Positions 49,811 through 58,005 of a stretch of 64,000 bases of DNA are shown here, in pieces (position 1 is the first letter of the stretch; each line of letters opens with the position of its first letter). The DNA comes from UBA9676 sp963741615. GTDB taxonomy: Bacteria; Actinomycetota; Actinomycetes; Streptosporangiales; Streptosporangiaceae. The notes under the pieces are model-generated. The model worked only from the letters and a program-made list of their open reading frames with translations, was not told the DNA's origin and did not search any database. A program made the translations under genes and the position numbers. The DNA is taken from positions 248,001 to 312,000 of the forward strand of contig CAVUIU010000029.1 in NCBI GenBank assembly GCA_963741615.1. The letters run 5' to 3'.

Positions 49811-52759
49811 ATGTCCTTTCGCAATTACGCTGGGCCCGGGCCGGCCCTGCCAGGTCGGTCGCGCCAGCGAGGAGAAGGCGCGGAGCTCGCGGAAGCGCTG
49901 CGCCGCGTGGTCGGCGGCGAGGTCCGGTTCGACTCTTACAGCAGGCACCTGTTCTCCCGCGACGCGAGCATGTACGCGATCGAGCCGATCGGGGTCGTCT
50001 TCCCCCGTGACGCCGCCGACGTGGCCGCCGTGGTGTCCACCGCCGGCGAGTTCGGCGTCCCGGTGCTGCCGCGGGGCGCCGGGACCAGCCTGGCCGGCCA
50101 GACGGTGGGGCATGCCATCGTGATGGATCTCTCCCGGCACATGAGCAGGATCATCGAGATCGACGCCGGGCGGCGCGTGGCACGGGTGCAGCCCGGCGTC
50201 GTGCAGGAGCAGCTCAACCTGGCGGGCGCCCGGCACGGCCTGATGTTCGGCCCGGACACCTCCACCAGGAACCGGGCCACGCTCGGCGGGATGATCGGCA
50301 ACAACTCGGCCGGCAGCCAGTCGGTGCGCTACGGCATGACGATCGACCACGTGCTCGCCCTCGACGTCGTGCTGGCCGACGCGAGCCGGTCGTCCTTCGG
50401 GCCGCTGACCGAGGGGGAACTGCACGGCCGCGCCGTCTCGCCGACACTCGACGGGACCATCTGCCGCGAGCTGCCCGGCCTCGTCGACCGCCACCGGGAG
50501 GCCATTGCCACCGGCTTCCCGCGGTTCTGGCGGCAGTCCGGCGGCTACCGGCTGGACCGGCTGGCCGGATCCGCCGGGCTCGATCTGGCGAAATTCGTGG
50601 TGGGCTCCGAGGGCACCCTGGTCACCGTCGTGGAGGCGACTGTCCAGCTGGTGCCCGCGCCACCGTTCCGCGTCATCGCCGTGGGCCATTTCAGGTCCGT
50701 GCAGGCGGCGATCGAGGCAACGCAGGACGCGCTGGCCTGCCAGCCGGTGGCGGTTGAGCTGCTTGACCGCACCATACTCGAGCTGTCCCGGCAGAAGATC
50801 GAATACCGATCGCTCGGCTCGATCCTGCACGGCGACCCGGAGGCGCTGCTGTTCGTGACGTTCTCCGGTGACACCGAGGCCGAGGCGGTTGCCCGGCTCG
50901 ACCGCCTGGGCGGACGCTGGCAGGCACACGGCCATGGCTACCACACCCTGCGGGCCGTCGGGTCAGCAGAGCAAGCGGCCCTGCTGAAGGTCCGTGAGGC
51001 CGGCCTGGGCCTGCTCATGGCGGCGGGCGCCGGTGCCCGCAGGCCGCTGGCTTTCGTCGAGGACACCGCCGTCGAGCCGGCCCGGCTGGCCTCCTACGCG
51101 AGTCGATTCCGGCAGATCCTTGACTCCCACGGCCTGACGGCCGGCTTCTACGGTCACTGCTCGGTCGGGTGCCTGCACATCCGCCCGTTCGTCGACCTCA
51201 GCGTGCCTGGGCAGCCTGAGCTGATGCGCACGGTCGCTGAGCAGGTGCGTGAGCTGGTCCTGGAGTACGGCGGGGTCAACTCGAGCGAGCACGGCGACGG
51301 GCTCGCGAGGAGCGAGTTCAACCGCCGCGTGTTCGGCGACGACCTCTACGCGGCCATGCAGGAGACGAAGCGGCTGTTCGACCCGGAGAACCGGATGAAT
51401 CCGGGGAAGATCGTGAACGCGCCCCCCATGACAGCTCACCTGCGCGATGTGCCGCCGCCGGCCCGGCCGCCGCTCACGACACTGCTCAGCTTCGGGGCCC
51501 CGGGCGGGATGCGCGGCGCCGCCGACCGCTGCATGAACATCGGGCTGTGCCGCAAGACGTCGGCCGGCGTCATGTGCCCGTCGTACATGGCCACCCGCGA
51601 CGAGGAGCACTCGACCAGAGGGCGCGCGAACGCCCTGCTGCACGCGCTTTCCATGCCCGATCCGCGCGCCGCGCTCGGGGACGACCGGCTGCACGGCATC
51701 CTCGACCTCTGCCTTGAGTGCAAGGCATGCAAGAGCGAGTGCCCGCTGGGGGTCGACATGGCGGCACTGAAGACGGAAGCGCTCGCCGCATACCACGACC
51801 AGCACGGAGTCCCGCTCCGCTCGCGCATGTTCGGATCCATCCGCACGCTGAACCGGCTGGGCTCGGCCGCATTCCCGCTGTCGAACCTCGCCGGCGGGCG
51901 GCCCGCCCGCCGGATGGCGGAGCGCTGGCTGGGGATCAGCGCCGCCCGGCCGTTGCCCCGGTTCCAGCGGCAGGACCTGCGCAGCTGGTTCCGGCGGCGG
52001 CCGAGCCCGCAGACGCAGGCGCCCCAGGGCGAGCTGATATTCCTCGCCGATTCCTTCACCACCTTCACCGAGCCCTCGGCCGGAAGAGCGACCATCGAGC
52101 TCCTTGAGCTCGCCGGGTGGCGGGTCCGGTTCGAGGATGCCGGCTGTTGTGGCCGCGCCAGCCTGTCCAAGGGGCTGGTGCACCAGGCCCGGCAGATGGC
52201 TGCGGGCATGGCCGAACGACTTGCTGAGGCGGCCGCCCGCGGTGTGCCGATCGTCGGGGTGGAGCCGTCATGCCTGCTGACTCTGCGCGACGAGTACCCG
52301 GCCCTGCTGCCCGGCGACCCGAGAGCGGGAACCGTGGCAGCTGCCACCCGGCTCCCGGAGGAGCTGCTGCTCGAGGCCATCAGCGCCGGCAGGCTGATCC
52401 TGCCGCGGGACAATGCCCTCAGCGGCCGGCGCGTCCTGTTCCACGGTCATTGCCACCAGAAGGCGCTCGCTGGTACCGCCGCAACGATGGGCCTGCTCCG
52501 CAGCATCCCGGGCGCCGACGTCATCGAGGTCGACGCCGGGTGCTGCGGCATGGCCGGCTCGTTCGGCTTCGAAGCGGAGCACTACGAGCTGTCGATGAGC
52601 ATCGGCGAGCTCCGGCTCTTTCCCGCCATCCGGGCCGAAGACCAGGAGACGATCATCGCGGCGACAGGTGTCTCCTGCCGGCAGCAGATAGAGCACGGGA
52701 CCGGGCGGCCTGCCCGGCATCCACTGGAGATCATCGGGCAGGTACTCCTGCGGCGGTAA
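49811..52759 (+). CDS. FAD-linked oxidase/4Fe-4S dehydrogenase fusion (D-2-hydroxyacid type)
   Basis: 982 residues; the ATG at 49811 is the first good start but its ribosome site is weak. Domains in order: FAD-binding FAD_binding_4 (VFPRDAADVAAVV, PVLPRGAGTSLAGQTVG, NRATLGGMIGNNSAGSQSVRYG), a C-terminal oxidase domain (HCSVGCLHIRPFVDL, EHGDGLARSEFNRR), two 4Fe-4S sites (CMNIGLCRKTSAGVMCPS, CLECKACKSECPLGVD), then two CCG domains (EDAGCCGRA, VDAGCCGMAGSFG). This is the YdiJ/D-2-hydroxyglutarate dehydrogenase layout, which combines GlcD and GlcF. It may oxidise the hydroxy acid at the end of the pathway. Confidence 0.94.
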   Translation: MSFRNYAGPGPALPGRSRQRGEGAELAEALRRVVGGEVRFDSYSRHLFSRDASMYAIEPIGVVFPRDAADVAAVVSTAGEFGVPVLPRGAGTSLAGQTVGHAIVMDLSRHMSRIIEIDAGRRVARVQPGVVQEQLNLAGARHGLMFGPDTSTRNRATLGGMIGNNSAGSQSVRYGMTIDHVLALDVVLADASRSSFGPLTEGELHGRAVSPTLDGTICRELPGLVDRHREAIATGFPRFWRQSGGYRLDRLAGSAGLDLAKFVVGSEGTLVTVVEATVQLVPAPPFRVIAVGHFRSVQAAIEATQDALACQPVAVELLDRTILELSRQKIEYRSLGSILHGDPEALLFVTFSGDTEAEAVARLDRLGGRWQAHGHGYHTLRAVGSAEQAALLKVREAGLGLLMAAGAGARRPLAFVEDTAVEPARLASYASRFRQILDSHGLTAGFYGHCSVGCLHIRPFVDLSVPGQPELMRTVAEQVRELVLEYGGVNSSEHGDGLARSEFNRRVFGDDLYAAMQETKRLFDPENRMNPGKIVNAPPMTAHLRDVPPPARPPLTTLLSFGAPGGMRGAADRCMNIGLCRKTSAGVMCPSYMATRDEEHSTRGRANALLHALSMPDPRAALGDDRLHGILDLCLECKACKSECPLGVDMAALKTEALAAYHDQHGVPLRSRMFGSIRTLNRLGSAAFPLSNLAGGRPARRMAERWLGISAARPLPRFQRQDLRSWFRRRPSPQTQAPQGELIFLADSFTTFTEPSAGRATIELLELAGWRVRFEDAGCCGRASLSKGLVHQARQMAAGMAERLAEAAARGVPIVGVEPSCLLTLRDEYPALLPGDPRAGTVAAATRLPEELLLEAISAGRLILPRDNALSGRRVLFHGHCHQKALAGTAATMGLLRSIPGADVIEVDAGCCGMAGSFGFEAEHYELSMSIGELRLFPAIRAEDQETIIAATGVSCRQQIEHGTGRPARHPLEIIGQVLLRR

Positions 52760-52795
52760 CGCAGCTGATCGTCCCGATCAGGAAGGGGAACTGGG

Positions 52796-53755
52796 ATGGC
52801 CGACAAGAGGGCCGGGCGCCTCGCGGAGTTGATCAAGCCGCTGCGGGTCAAGCCCGGATCAAAGGTGAACCTGGGCAAGGACTTCGACCCCGGCTACAAG
52901 GCTGACTTCGTGAAGAAGAAAGACGGCATCGAGCTGCTCCAGAACGGCATCGAGCTGCTGGCCGACTACCAGCGGCGGCTTGCCGCACAGGACACCCACG
53001 GCGTGCTGGTGTGCCTGCAGGCGCTGGACGCGGGCGGGAAGGACGGGACGATCCGCCATGTGATGAGCGGCGTGAACCCGCAGGGCGTGCACGTGAGCAA
53101 CTTCAAGGTGCCGTCCGCTGAGGAACTCGACCATGACTACCTGTGGCGTTACGCCAGCCGCCTGCCCGCGCGCGGCGATATCGGGATCTTCAACCGGTCC
53201 CACTACGAGGAGGTCCTCGTGGTCCGGGTGCACCCCGAGAACCTCGACCGCCAGAAGCTCCCGCGGGAGGCGAAGGGCAAGGGTGTGTGGGACCGGCGCT
53301 ACCGCGAGATCAACGACTGGGAGCGATACCTGTCCGACAACGGGATCACGGTGGTCAAGCTGTTCCTGAACCTCTCCAAGGAAGAGCAGCGGACCCGTTT
53401 CCTCAAGCGGATCGACGTGCCCGAGCGCAACTGGAAGTTCTCGGCGGCCGACGTACGGGAGCGCGCACGCTGGGACGACTACCAGAAGGCGTTCTCCGAG
53501 ATGCTGTCCGCCACCAGCACCCGCTGGGCTCCCTGGTACGTCATACCGGCGGACCACAAATGGTTCGCGCGCATCTGCGCGGCCGCGGTGCTCGCCCACA
53601 CGCTGGTCGGCATCGATCCCCGGTACCCGGAGGTAAGCGAGCGGACCCGCCGCGAGCTGGCCGTGGTCAAGCAGGAACTCGAAAAGGAAGCACCCAAGGG
53701 GGCCCCGGCCGATCCGTACGCGGCAGCCAGCGCACGGAACAGCAAGCCCAAATGA
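52796..53755 (+). CDS. ppk2: PPK2 family polyphosphate kinase
   Basis: 319 residues. The Walker A-like loop is LQALDAGGKDGTIRHVMSG, the second motif VSNFKVPSAEELDHDYLWR and the Walker B-like segment GDIGIFNRSHYEEVLVVRV. The C-terminus (WKFSAADVRERARWDDYQKAF, WYVIPADHKWFAR) is typical. It moves phosphate between polyphosphate and nucleotides (ADP or AMP/GDP). AGGAAGGGGAA precedes the ATG at 52796. It is a single-domain PPK2; the direction and nucleotide are not predictable from the sequence alone. Confidence 0.95.
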   Translation: MADKRAGRLAELIKPLRVKPGSKVNLGKDFDPGYKADFVKKKDGIELLQNGIELLADYQRRLAAQDTHGVLVCLQALDAGGKDGTIRHVMSGVNPQGVHVSNFKVPSAEELDHDYLWRYASRLPARGDIGIFNRSHYEEVLVVRVHPENLDRQKLPREAKGKGVWDRRYREINDWERYLSDNGITVVKLFLNLSKEEQRTRFLKRIDVPERNWKFSAADVRERARWDDYQKAFSEMLSATSTRWAPWYVIPADHKWFARICAAAVLAHTLVGIDPRYPEVSERTRRELAVVKQELEKEAPKGAPADPYAAASARNSKPK

Positions 53756-53826
53756 ACTGGGCGGAAGACCGCGACCAGGTCACCCGGCTCACCGCCGGCC
53801 AGCCCGCCGCGCAGCCTGCCGCGGGC

Positions 53827-53946
53827 CAGCCTCCCGCCGGCCGGCCACCGCGCAGCCTCCCGCCGGCCGGCCACCGCGCAGCCTCCCGCCGGCCGGCCAC
53901 CGCGCAGCCTCCCGCCGGCCGGCCACCGCGCAGCCTCCCACCGGCC
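53827..53946. repeat. 26-bp tandem repeat, 4.6 copies
   Basis: Units starting CAGCCTCCCGCCGGCCGG recur exactly every 26 bp at 53827, 53853, 53879, 53905 and 53931. The 200-bp gap between PPK2 and the kinase gene is otherwise empty. Each unit can pair with itself through CCGGCCGG. Confidence 0.9.
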
Positions 53947-53956
53947 AGCCCACGGC

Positions 53957-54613
53957 ATGAGCGTCCCCGCGCCCGCATGGGTGGTGGCCGGCCCGCCCGG
54001 ATCCGGCAAGAGCACGGTGGCGGGCATCCTGCTCGCTTCGCTCGTGCCGCCGGGGGCGCTGCTCGACAAGGACACGATGTACGGGTCGTTCGTGGTGGCG
54101 GTGCTCACCGCCGCCGGCCGCCCCGTCGGTGAGCGCGAGGGCCGCTGGTACGACGAGCACATCAAGGTCCATGAGTACGCCGGGATGACCTCCACGGCGC
54201 GCGAGATCCGCGCGCACGGCTGCCCCGTGGTCCTGTCCGCCCCGTTCACCCAGCAGATCCACGACGCTCACCAGTGGCAGGCGTGGGTCACCGACCTTGG
54301 CGGCGGGGCAGTGCGGCTGGTCTGGATCCGGTCGGATGCTGCCACGCTGCGCCATCGGCTTGCCGCCCGCGGGTCGGAGCGGGACTCAGCCAAGCTGGCG
54401 AACTTCGCTGGGTTCACCGCCAGCATGCGGCTCGGTGCCAGGCCAGCGGCCCCGTACGCGGTCGTCAACAATCGCCTCACGGCGGCCGCCACACTGGAAG
54501 ATCAGGTCGCCGCACTGATAGCGAGCCCCCCGCACCGCCCGGGCCGGGACGAAGGTCCTGACCGCGGGGGAGCATCGTCCCTTGGCCCCGAACATCGTGG
54601 CCGCGCATCGTGA
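53957..54613 (+). CDS. P-loop kinase of the AAA_33/gluconokinase-like type
   Basis: 218 residues. Walker A is VVAGPPGSGKSTVAG (about 9-23), followed by GALLDKDTMYGSF and later VVLSAPFTQQI and VRLVWIRSDAATLRHRLAARGSERDSAKL, the lid-type Arg-rich segment of small-molecule kinases. The C-terminal 30 residues are a charged tail. It could phosphorylate a sugar, nucleoside or antibiotic (chloramphenicol-phosphotransferase-like fold). It follows the 26-bp repeats. The substrate is unknown. Confidence 0.85.
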   Translation: MSVPAPAWVVAGPPGSGKSTVAGILLASLVPPGALLDKDTMYGSFVVAVLTAAGRPVGEREGRWYDEHIKVHEYAGMTSTAREIRAHGCPVVLSAPFTQQIHDAHQWQAWVTDLGGGAVRLVWIRSDAATLRHRLAARGSERDSAKLANFAGFTASMRLGARPAAPYAVVNNRLTAAATLEDQVAALIASPPHRPGRDEGPDRGGASSLGPEHRGRAS

Positions 54614-54631
54614 CGGGTGAAAGAAGGCCGG

Positions 54632-55228
54632 ATGAGACGGTGGCCGTCAGCAGATACGCCGCGGGTCCCGCGAGTGGTCCGTGCGCTCTGGCCTGACCGC
54701 AACCCGCTCCGGCGCACCCTCGACCGGGTGGAGGCCGCGGTTGTGTACGGGCTGGTCGTTGCGTTCCTGGCCGCGGCTCCGCTCGCCGCGCTCATCGCCG
54801 GGCGCTTCGCCTACAGTGTCGGCTCCCGCGCTGTCCACGCCCAGCAGGCCGCCTGGCACCGGGTGCCGGCCGTCCTTCTCACCGCTGTCCCCACCGCTGG
54901 GGACGGCTATGAGGCAACCGCGCCGGCCAGCTGGAAGGCCCCTGACGGGACGCGGCTGACCGGCACGATTCCCGTGCCGCTGGAACCCCCAGGTGGCCAC
55001 ACGGTGACGGTGTGGGTCGATGCGGCTGGCCGGCTGACCGGGCCGCCGCTGCGGCTTTCGCAGGTGCGCGACCAGGCGGCGCTCGCGGCCATGCTCGCCC
55101 CCGTTGTCGTCGGCTTCCTCCTCCTGTGCGCCGGCCAGCTGGCCCGGGGCGCGCTGGACTGGCGGCGGCTGGCCGCCTGGGACGCGGACTGGCAGGCAAC
55201 AGAGCCGCAATGGACCGGGCGGCGCTGA
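54632..55228 (+). CDS. Rv1733c-family membrane protein
   Basis: 198 residues; a GTG start at 54617 adds five residues. Layout: cytoplasmic N-terminus with RALWPDRNPLRRTLDRVEA, helix 1 (about 42-62), an extracytoplasmic loop of about 75 residues (HRVPAVLLTAVP, ASWKAPDGTRLTGTIPVP, VTVWVDAAGRLTGPPL), helix 2 (about 150-170) and a short tail DWRRLAAWDADW. This matches the Rv1733c family, a DosR-regulon protein in mycobacteria and widespread in actinobacteria. Its biochemical role is not known. Confidence 0.9.
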   Translation: MRRWPSADTPRVPRVVRALWPDRNPLRRTLDRVEAAVVYGLVVAFLAAAPLAALIAGRFAYSVGSRAVHAQQAAWHRVPAVLLTAVPTAGDGYEATAPASWKAPDGTRLTGTIPVPLEPPGGHTVTVWVDAAGRLTGPPLRLSQVRDQAALAAMLAPVVVGFLLLCAGQLARGALDWRRLAAWDADWQATEPQWTGRR

Positions 55229-55274
55229 GGCGTCTGGCGGCGGGCCCGGCGACGGCTGCTGAGATGCTGGTGGC

Positions 55275-56510
55275 GTGCTCACAGATCAGGACGGCGCCGC
55301 GGACCCGGGGCGTTACGACCTTGCCGTGGTGGGTGCCGGGATTGTCGGGCTGGCAGTGGCCCGCGAGTTCATGCGCCGCCGCCCCGGGTCGAAACTGATT
55401 GTCATCGACAAGCATGCCGCTGTCGGGTATCACCAGACCGGCCACAACTCTGGCGTGATTCACAGCGGCGTTTACTACAGGCCAGGCTCGCTCAAGGCCC
55501 GGTTGTGCGTTGAGGGTGCCCGGCTGATGTATGAGTACTGCGACGCTCACGCCATTGCCCACGAGCGCTGCGGGAAGCTGATCGTCGCCGTGCGTGATGA
55601 TGAGCTGCCGCGGCTCGCGGAGCTTGAAGCGCGCGGCCATGCCAACGGCGTCCCGGGGCTGCGCCGGGTGGAGGGTGGCGAGATCACTGACATCGAACCT
55701 GAGTGCCGGGGCCGGGCGGCGCTGCATTCGCCAGGCACGGGAATCGTCGACTTCGGTGCGGTAGCCCGCTCGATGGAGCACGAGCTGCGGGCCATGGGCG
55801 TGGCGTTCGCGCTTGGCTGCACGGTCGGCGCGGTGCGCCGCGAGAACGGGCAGACCGTTCTCGCTCACGCCCGCGGCTGCTACCGCGCGGCCTCATCGAT
55901 CCTGTGCGCCGGGCTGTGGTCAGACCGGCTTGCCGTGTCGGCCGGGGCTTCCTCCGATCCGCGCATCGTGCCCTTCCGTGGTGCATACCTGCGGCTGGCG
56001 CCCGGCCAGCCGCGCGTCGTGCGCGGCATGGTCTACCCGGTGCCCGACCCGCGGCTGCCCTTTCTCGGCGTCCACGTGACCAGGCACATAGACGGGCACG
56101 TCATGCTGGGCCCGACCGCCATGCTGGTGGGGGCCCGCGACGCATACCAGTTGCGGGCGCTGCGGCCACGTGATCTTCTCAGCACGCTGAGCTGGCCGGG
56201 AACCTGGATCGTCGCGAAGAGGTTCTGGCGAACCGGGATCCATGAACTGCACATGGCCGCCAGCCGCAAGGCATTCGTCCAGGCCTGCGCGGAGTACGTC
56301 CCGGCAATCGAGACCATGAAGATCGATCCGTCCGTGACAAGCGGTGTCCGGGCGCAGGCGGTGGGGCGCGGCGGGCAACTGCTCGACGACTTCGCGATCT
56401 CCCAGACCCCGGGCGCGACACACGTCAGGAACGCCCCGTCACCGGCGGCAACGTCGTCGCTGGCGCTGGCCAGGGAGCTTGTCAACCGCTTCGAGGCAGC
56501 CGCGAACTGA
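55275..56510 (+). CDS. lhgO: L-2-hydroxyglutarate oxidase
   Basis: 411 residues with a GTG start. The FAD-binding motif is YDLAVVGAGIVGLAVAREFMRR, and the family signature GYHQTGHNSGVIHSGVYYRPGSLKARLCVEG is complete; FRGAYLRL, GPTAMLVGARDAY and the C-terminal GVRAQAVGRGGQLLDDF with HVRNAPSPAATSSLA follow. It oxidises L-2-hydroxyglutarate to 2-oxoglutarate with membrane quinone or oxygen. The FAD/Fe-S fusion at 49811-52759 may handle the D form, so both enantiomers could be removed from the same region. Confidence 0.95.
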   Translation: MLTDQDGAADPGRYDLAVVGAGIVGLAVAREFMRRRPGSKLIVIDKHAAVGYHQTGHNSGVIHSGVYYRPGSLKARLCVEGARLMYEYCDAHAIAHERCGKLIVAVRDDELPRLAELEARGHANGVPGLRRVEGGEITDIEPECRGRAALHSPGTGIVDFGAVARSMEHELRAMGVAFALGCTVGAVRRENGQTVLAHARGCYRAASSILCAGLWSDRLAVSAGASSDPRIVPFRGAYLRLAPGQPRVVRGMVYPVPDPRLPFLGVHVTRHIDGHVMLGPTAMLVGARDAYQLRALRPRDLLSTLSWPGTWIVAKRFWRTGIHELHMAASRKAFVQACAEYVPAIETMKIDPSVTSGVRAQAVGRGGQLLDDFAISQTPGATHVRNAPSPAATSSLALARELVNRFEAAAN

Positions 56511-56530
56511 CTCGCTCCTGCCGACCAGGG

Positions 56531-56663
56531 GCCGCTGGGTCAGCCATCCGCCGCTGGGTCAGCCACCCCCGGATGGGTCAGCCATCCGCCGCTGGGTCAG
56601 CCACCCCCGGATGGGTCAGCCACACGTCGCTGGGTCGGCCCCCGCCGCTCGGGTCAGCCACAC
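56531..56663. repeat. 19-bp tandem repeat, 7 copies
   Basis: GGGTCAGCCA recurs every 19 bp at 56537, 56556, 56575, 56594, 56613, 56632 and 56651, with alternating CGCCGCT and CCCCGGAT spacers. It lies between the convergent lhgO and membrane-protein genes; the last copy overlaps the corrected stop of the latter. Confidence 0.92.
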
Positions 56664-57225
56664 GAGGACGCGGGGGTTACCGTCGCGATATCGGAGAGCG
56701 GGATCTGCTGCGGTTGCCCGGAGATCTGCACGAGCAGGGCTCCGTTGCCGCCACCGGTCCACGTTCCGCAGAATGCGGCTCCGCTGGTTGTGCTGCCACT
56801 GACAAGGACGCCGGCCCCTTCGCGGGCCACCATGATGACGTCGCGGCCGCGGCGGCGAGGATGAGCGCCACGAGGGTCAGGCCCAGCCCGGTCCGAAGGC
56901 GGTGACCCGTGCGCTGAAGGTCATCGCTGCTCATCGCCGAATCCGCCGGGGGTGGCCTGACCGCCGAATACAGCGGCCATGCCGCCCGGCCGACAAGAAA
57001 CGTCGCGTAGCATGCGACGATCAGCGCCAGCAATATGAGAATGGCGGCCACTATCTGCAGTGTGTGCGGCCCACCTGACGGGCCAATGCCCTTGAGCACC
57101 CCGCACAGCCCGATAAACCCGAGCACGGCGAACTGGATTTTCTGCCACCCCAGGGCGGATGCACGCAGGTCGTTTGCCTTTTCTGCGGGCGGCGGCTGGC
57201 TGGTGGCATGGTCGACGTCGGACAT
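56654..57225 (-). pseudogene. Two-helix membrane protein, frameshifted near its C-terminus
   Basis: The ATG at 57225 follows GGAGGGGG. The protein has two N-terminal helices (FAVLGFIGLCGVL, TLQIVAAILILLALIVACYATFLV) and a third (GLGLTLVALILAAAAATS). After SSWWPAKG the frame as written continues into a basic, motif-free tail ending at 56677. One base added in the GGGG run near 56810 instead gives LVSGSTTSGAAFCGTWTGGG, then ALLVQISGQPQQIPLSD and a stop at 56654, which looks like a genuine extracytoplasmic domain with a Cys pair. So one G is missing, by error or mutation. Function unknown. Confidence 0.75.
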
Positions 57226-57302
57226 GATGGTCCCCCTCCGGCGATCCCGCCCGGCCCGCCAAAGCCAGATTGTGCGGATTTGCGGCCTTTCGGGGGGCCG
57301 AC

Positions 57303-57827
57303 TCAGCCCGGCTTCTGGGTCCACGGCACGGGGCGTATCAACCTTCCGAGTATAGGCACGGGGCAGCGCCGGCATGATGGCACTTGACCCGGGCTTTCCC
57401 CGGCTGGCCACATGCGGTGAGAATTATCCGCGCCGGGCGGCGCTATTCCCGCGGAAGCGGGGGGATGGCCGCCCGCCGACTCCTCCGTCCAGCTGGCGGC
57501 CGCGAACCCGGCGGCCGCCAGCGCGATGGCGCCGGAACACCCCAGCGCCGCCGCCCGCCGCCAGCGGGCATCCACCAGGGCGAGGCCAGCACAGCTTGCC
57601 GCGTGCACGATGTCCACCACGCCGCCCGCCCGCAGTGCCGCGGGGCCGGGCCGGGCGGCGGTGACGGCGGCCTGGCCGAGGTGGCGTGCGCCCAGCAACC
57701 GCAGCACCCGGCGCGACGAGGGCGACGGCACCTCGCCGGCCAGCCTGGTGAGCTGCGCCGGGGCGCACACGAGGAGCCCGCCCCAGGCGGCGTGCAGTGC
57801 CGGAACCGCGGCTGGTATCGCTGTCAT
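57303..57827 (-). CDS. Small membrane protein, function unknown
   Basis: 174 residues from the ATG at 57827. It reads ALHAAWGGLLVCAPAQLTRL, RVLRLLGARHLGQAAVTAARPGPAALRAGGVVDIVHAASCAGLALV and a further hydrophobic stretch, so about three to four membrane segments in the first 125 residues. Similar short proteins are common in actinobacteria without known role. The last 45 residues are hydrophilic and Pro/Arg-rich and may not be conserved. It is divergent from the aldo/keto reductase gene. Confidence 0.7.
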   Translation of the reverse strand: MTAIPAAVPALHAAWGGLLVCAPAQLTRLAGEVPSPSSRRVLRLLGARHLGQAAVTAARPGPAALRAGGVVDIVHAASCAGLALVDARWRRAAALGCSGAIALAAAGFAAASWTEESAGGHPPASAGIAPPGADNSHRMWPAGESPGQVPSCRRCPVPILGRLIRPVPWTQKPG

Positions 57828-58005
57828 GGTTGTCTGCTCCCGGGAACTCGGTCCGGCGCGGGCCCGCGTGGCCCGGTCGGCCCGCGTGGCCGGGTCTGGC
57901 CTGCGCGTGGCCACTTCTGGGACGCTGAGCTTCCCGCGGACGCCCGGGCGAAACCGCGCGAGCAGCCCCGAACGGGGCTGGCCGGCAGGCCATAGGGTGA
58001 AGGCC

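Noticed and set aside
56531..56663. Possible CRISPR array from regularly spaced repeats
   Set aside because: The unit is only 19 bp with no unique spacers, and no cas genes are present; it is a simple tandem repeat. The same applies to the 24-bp and 26-bp arrays.
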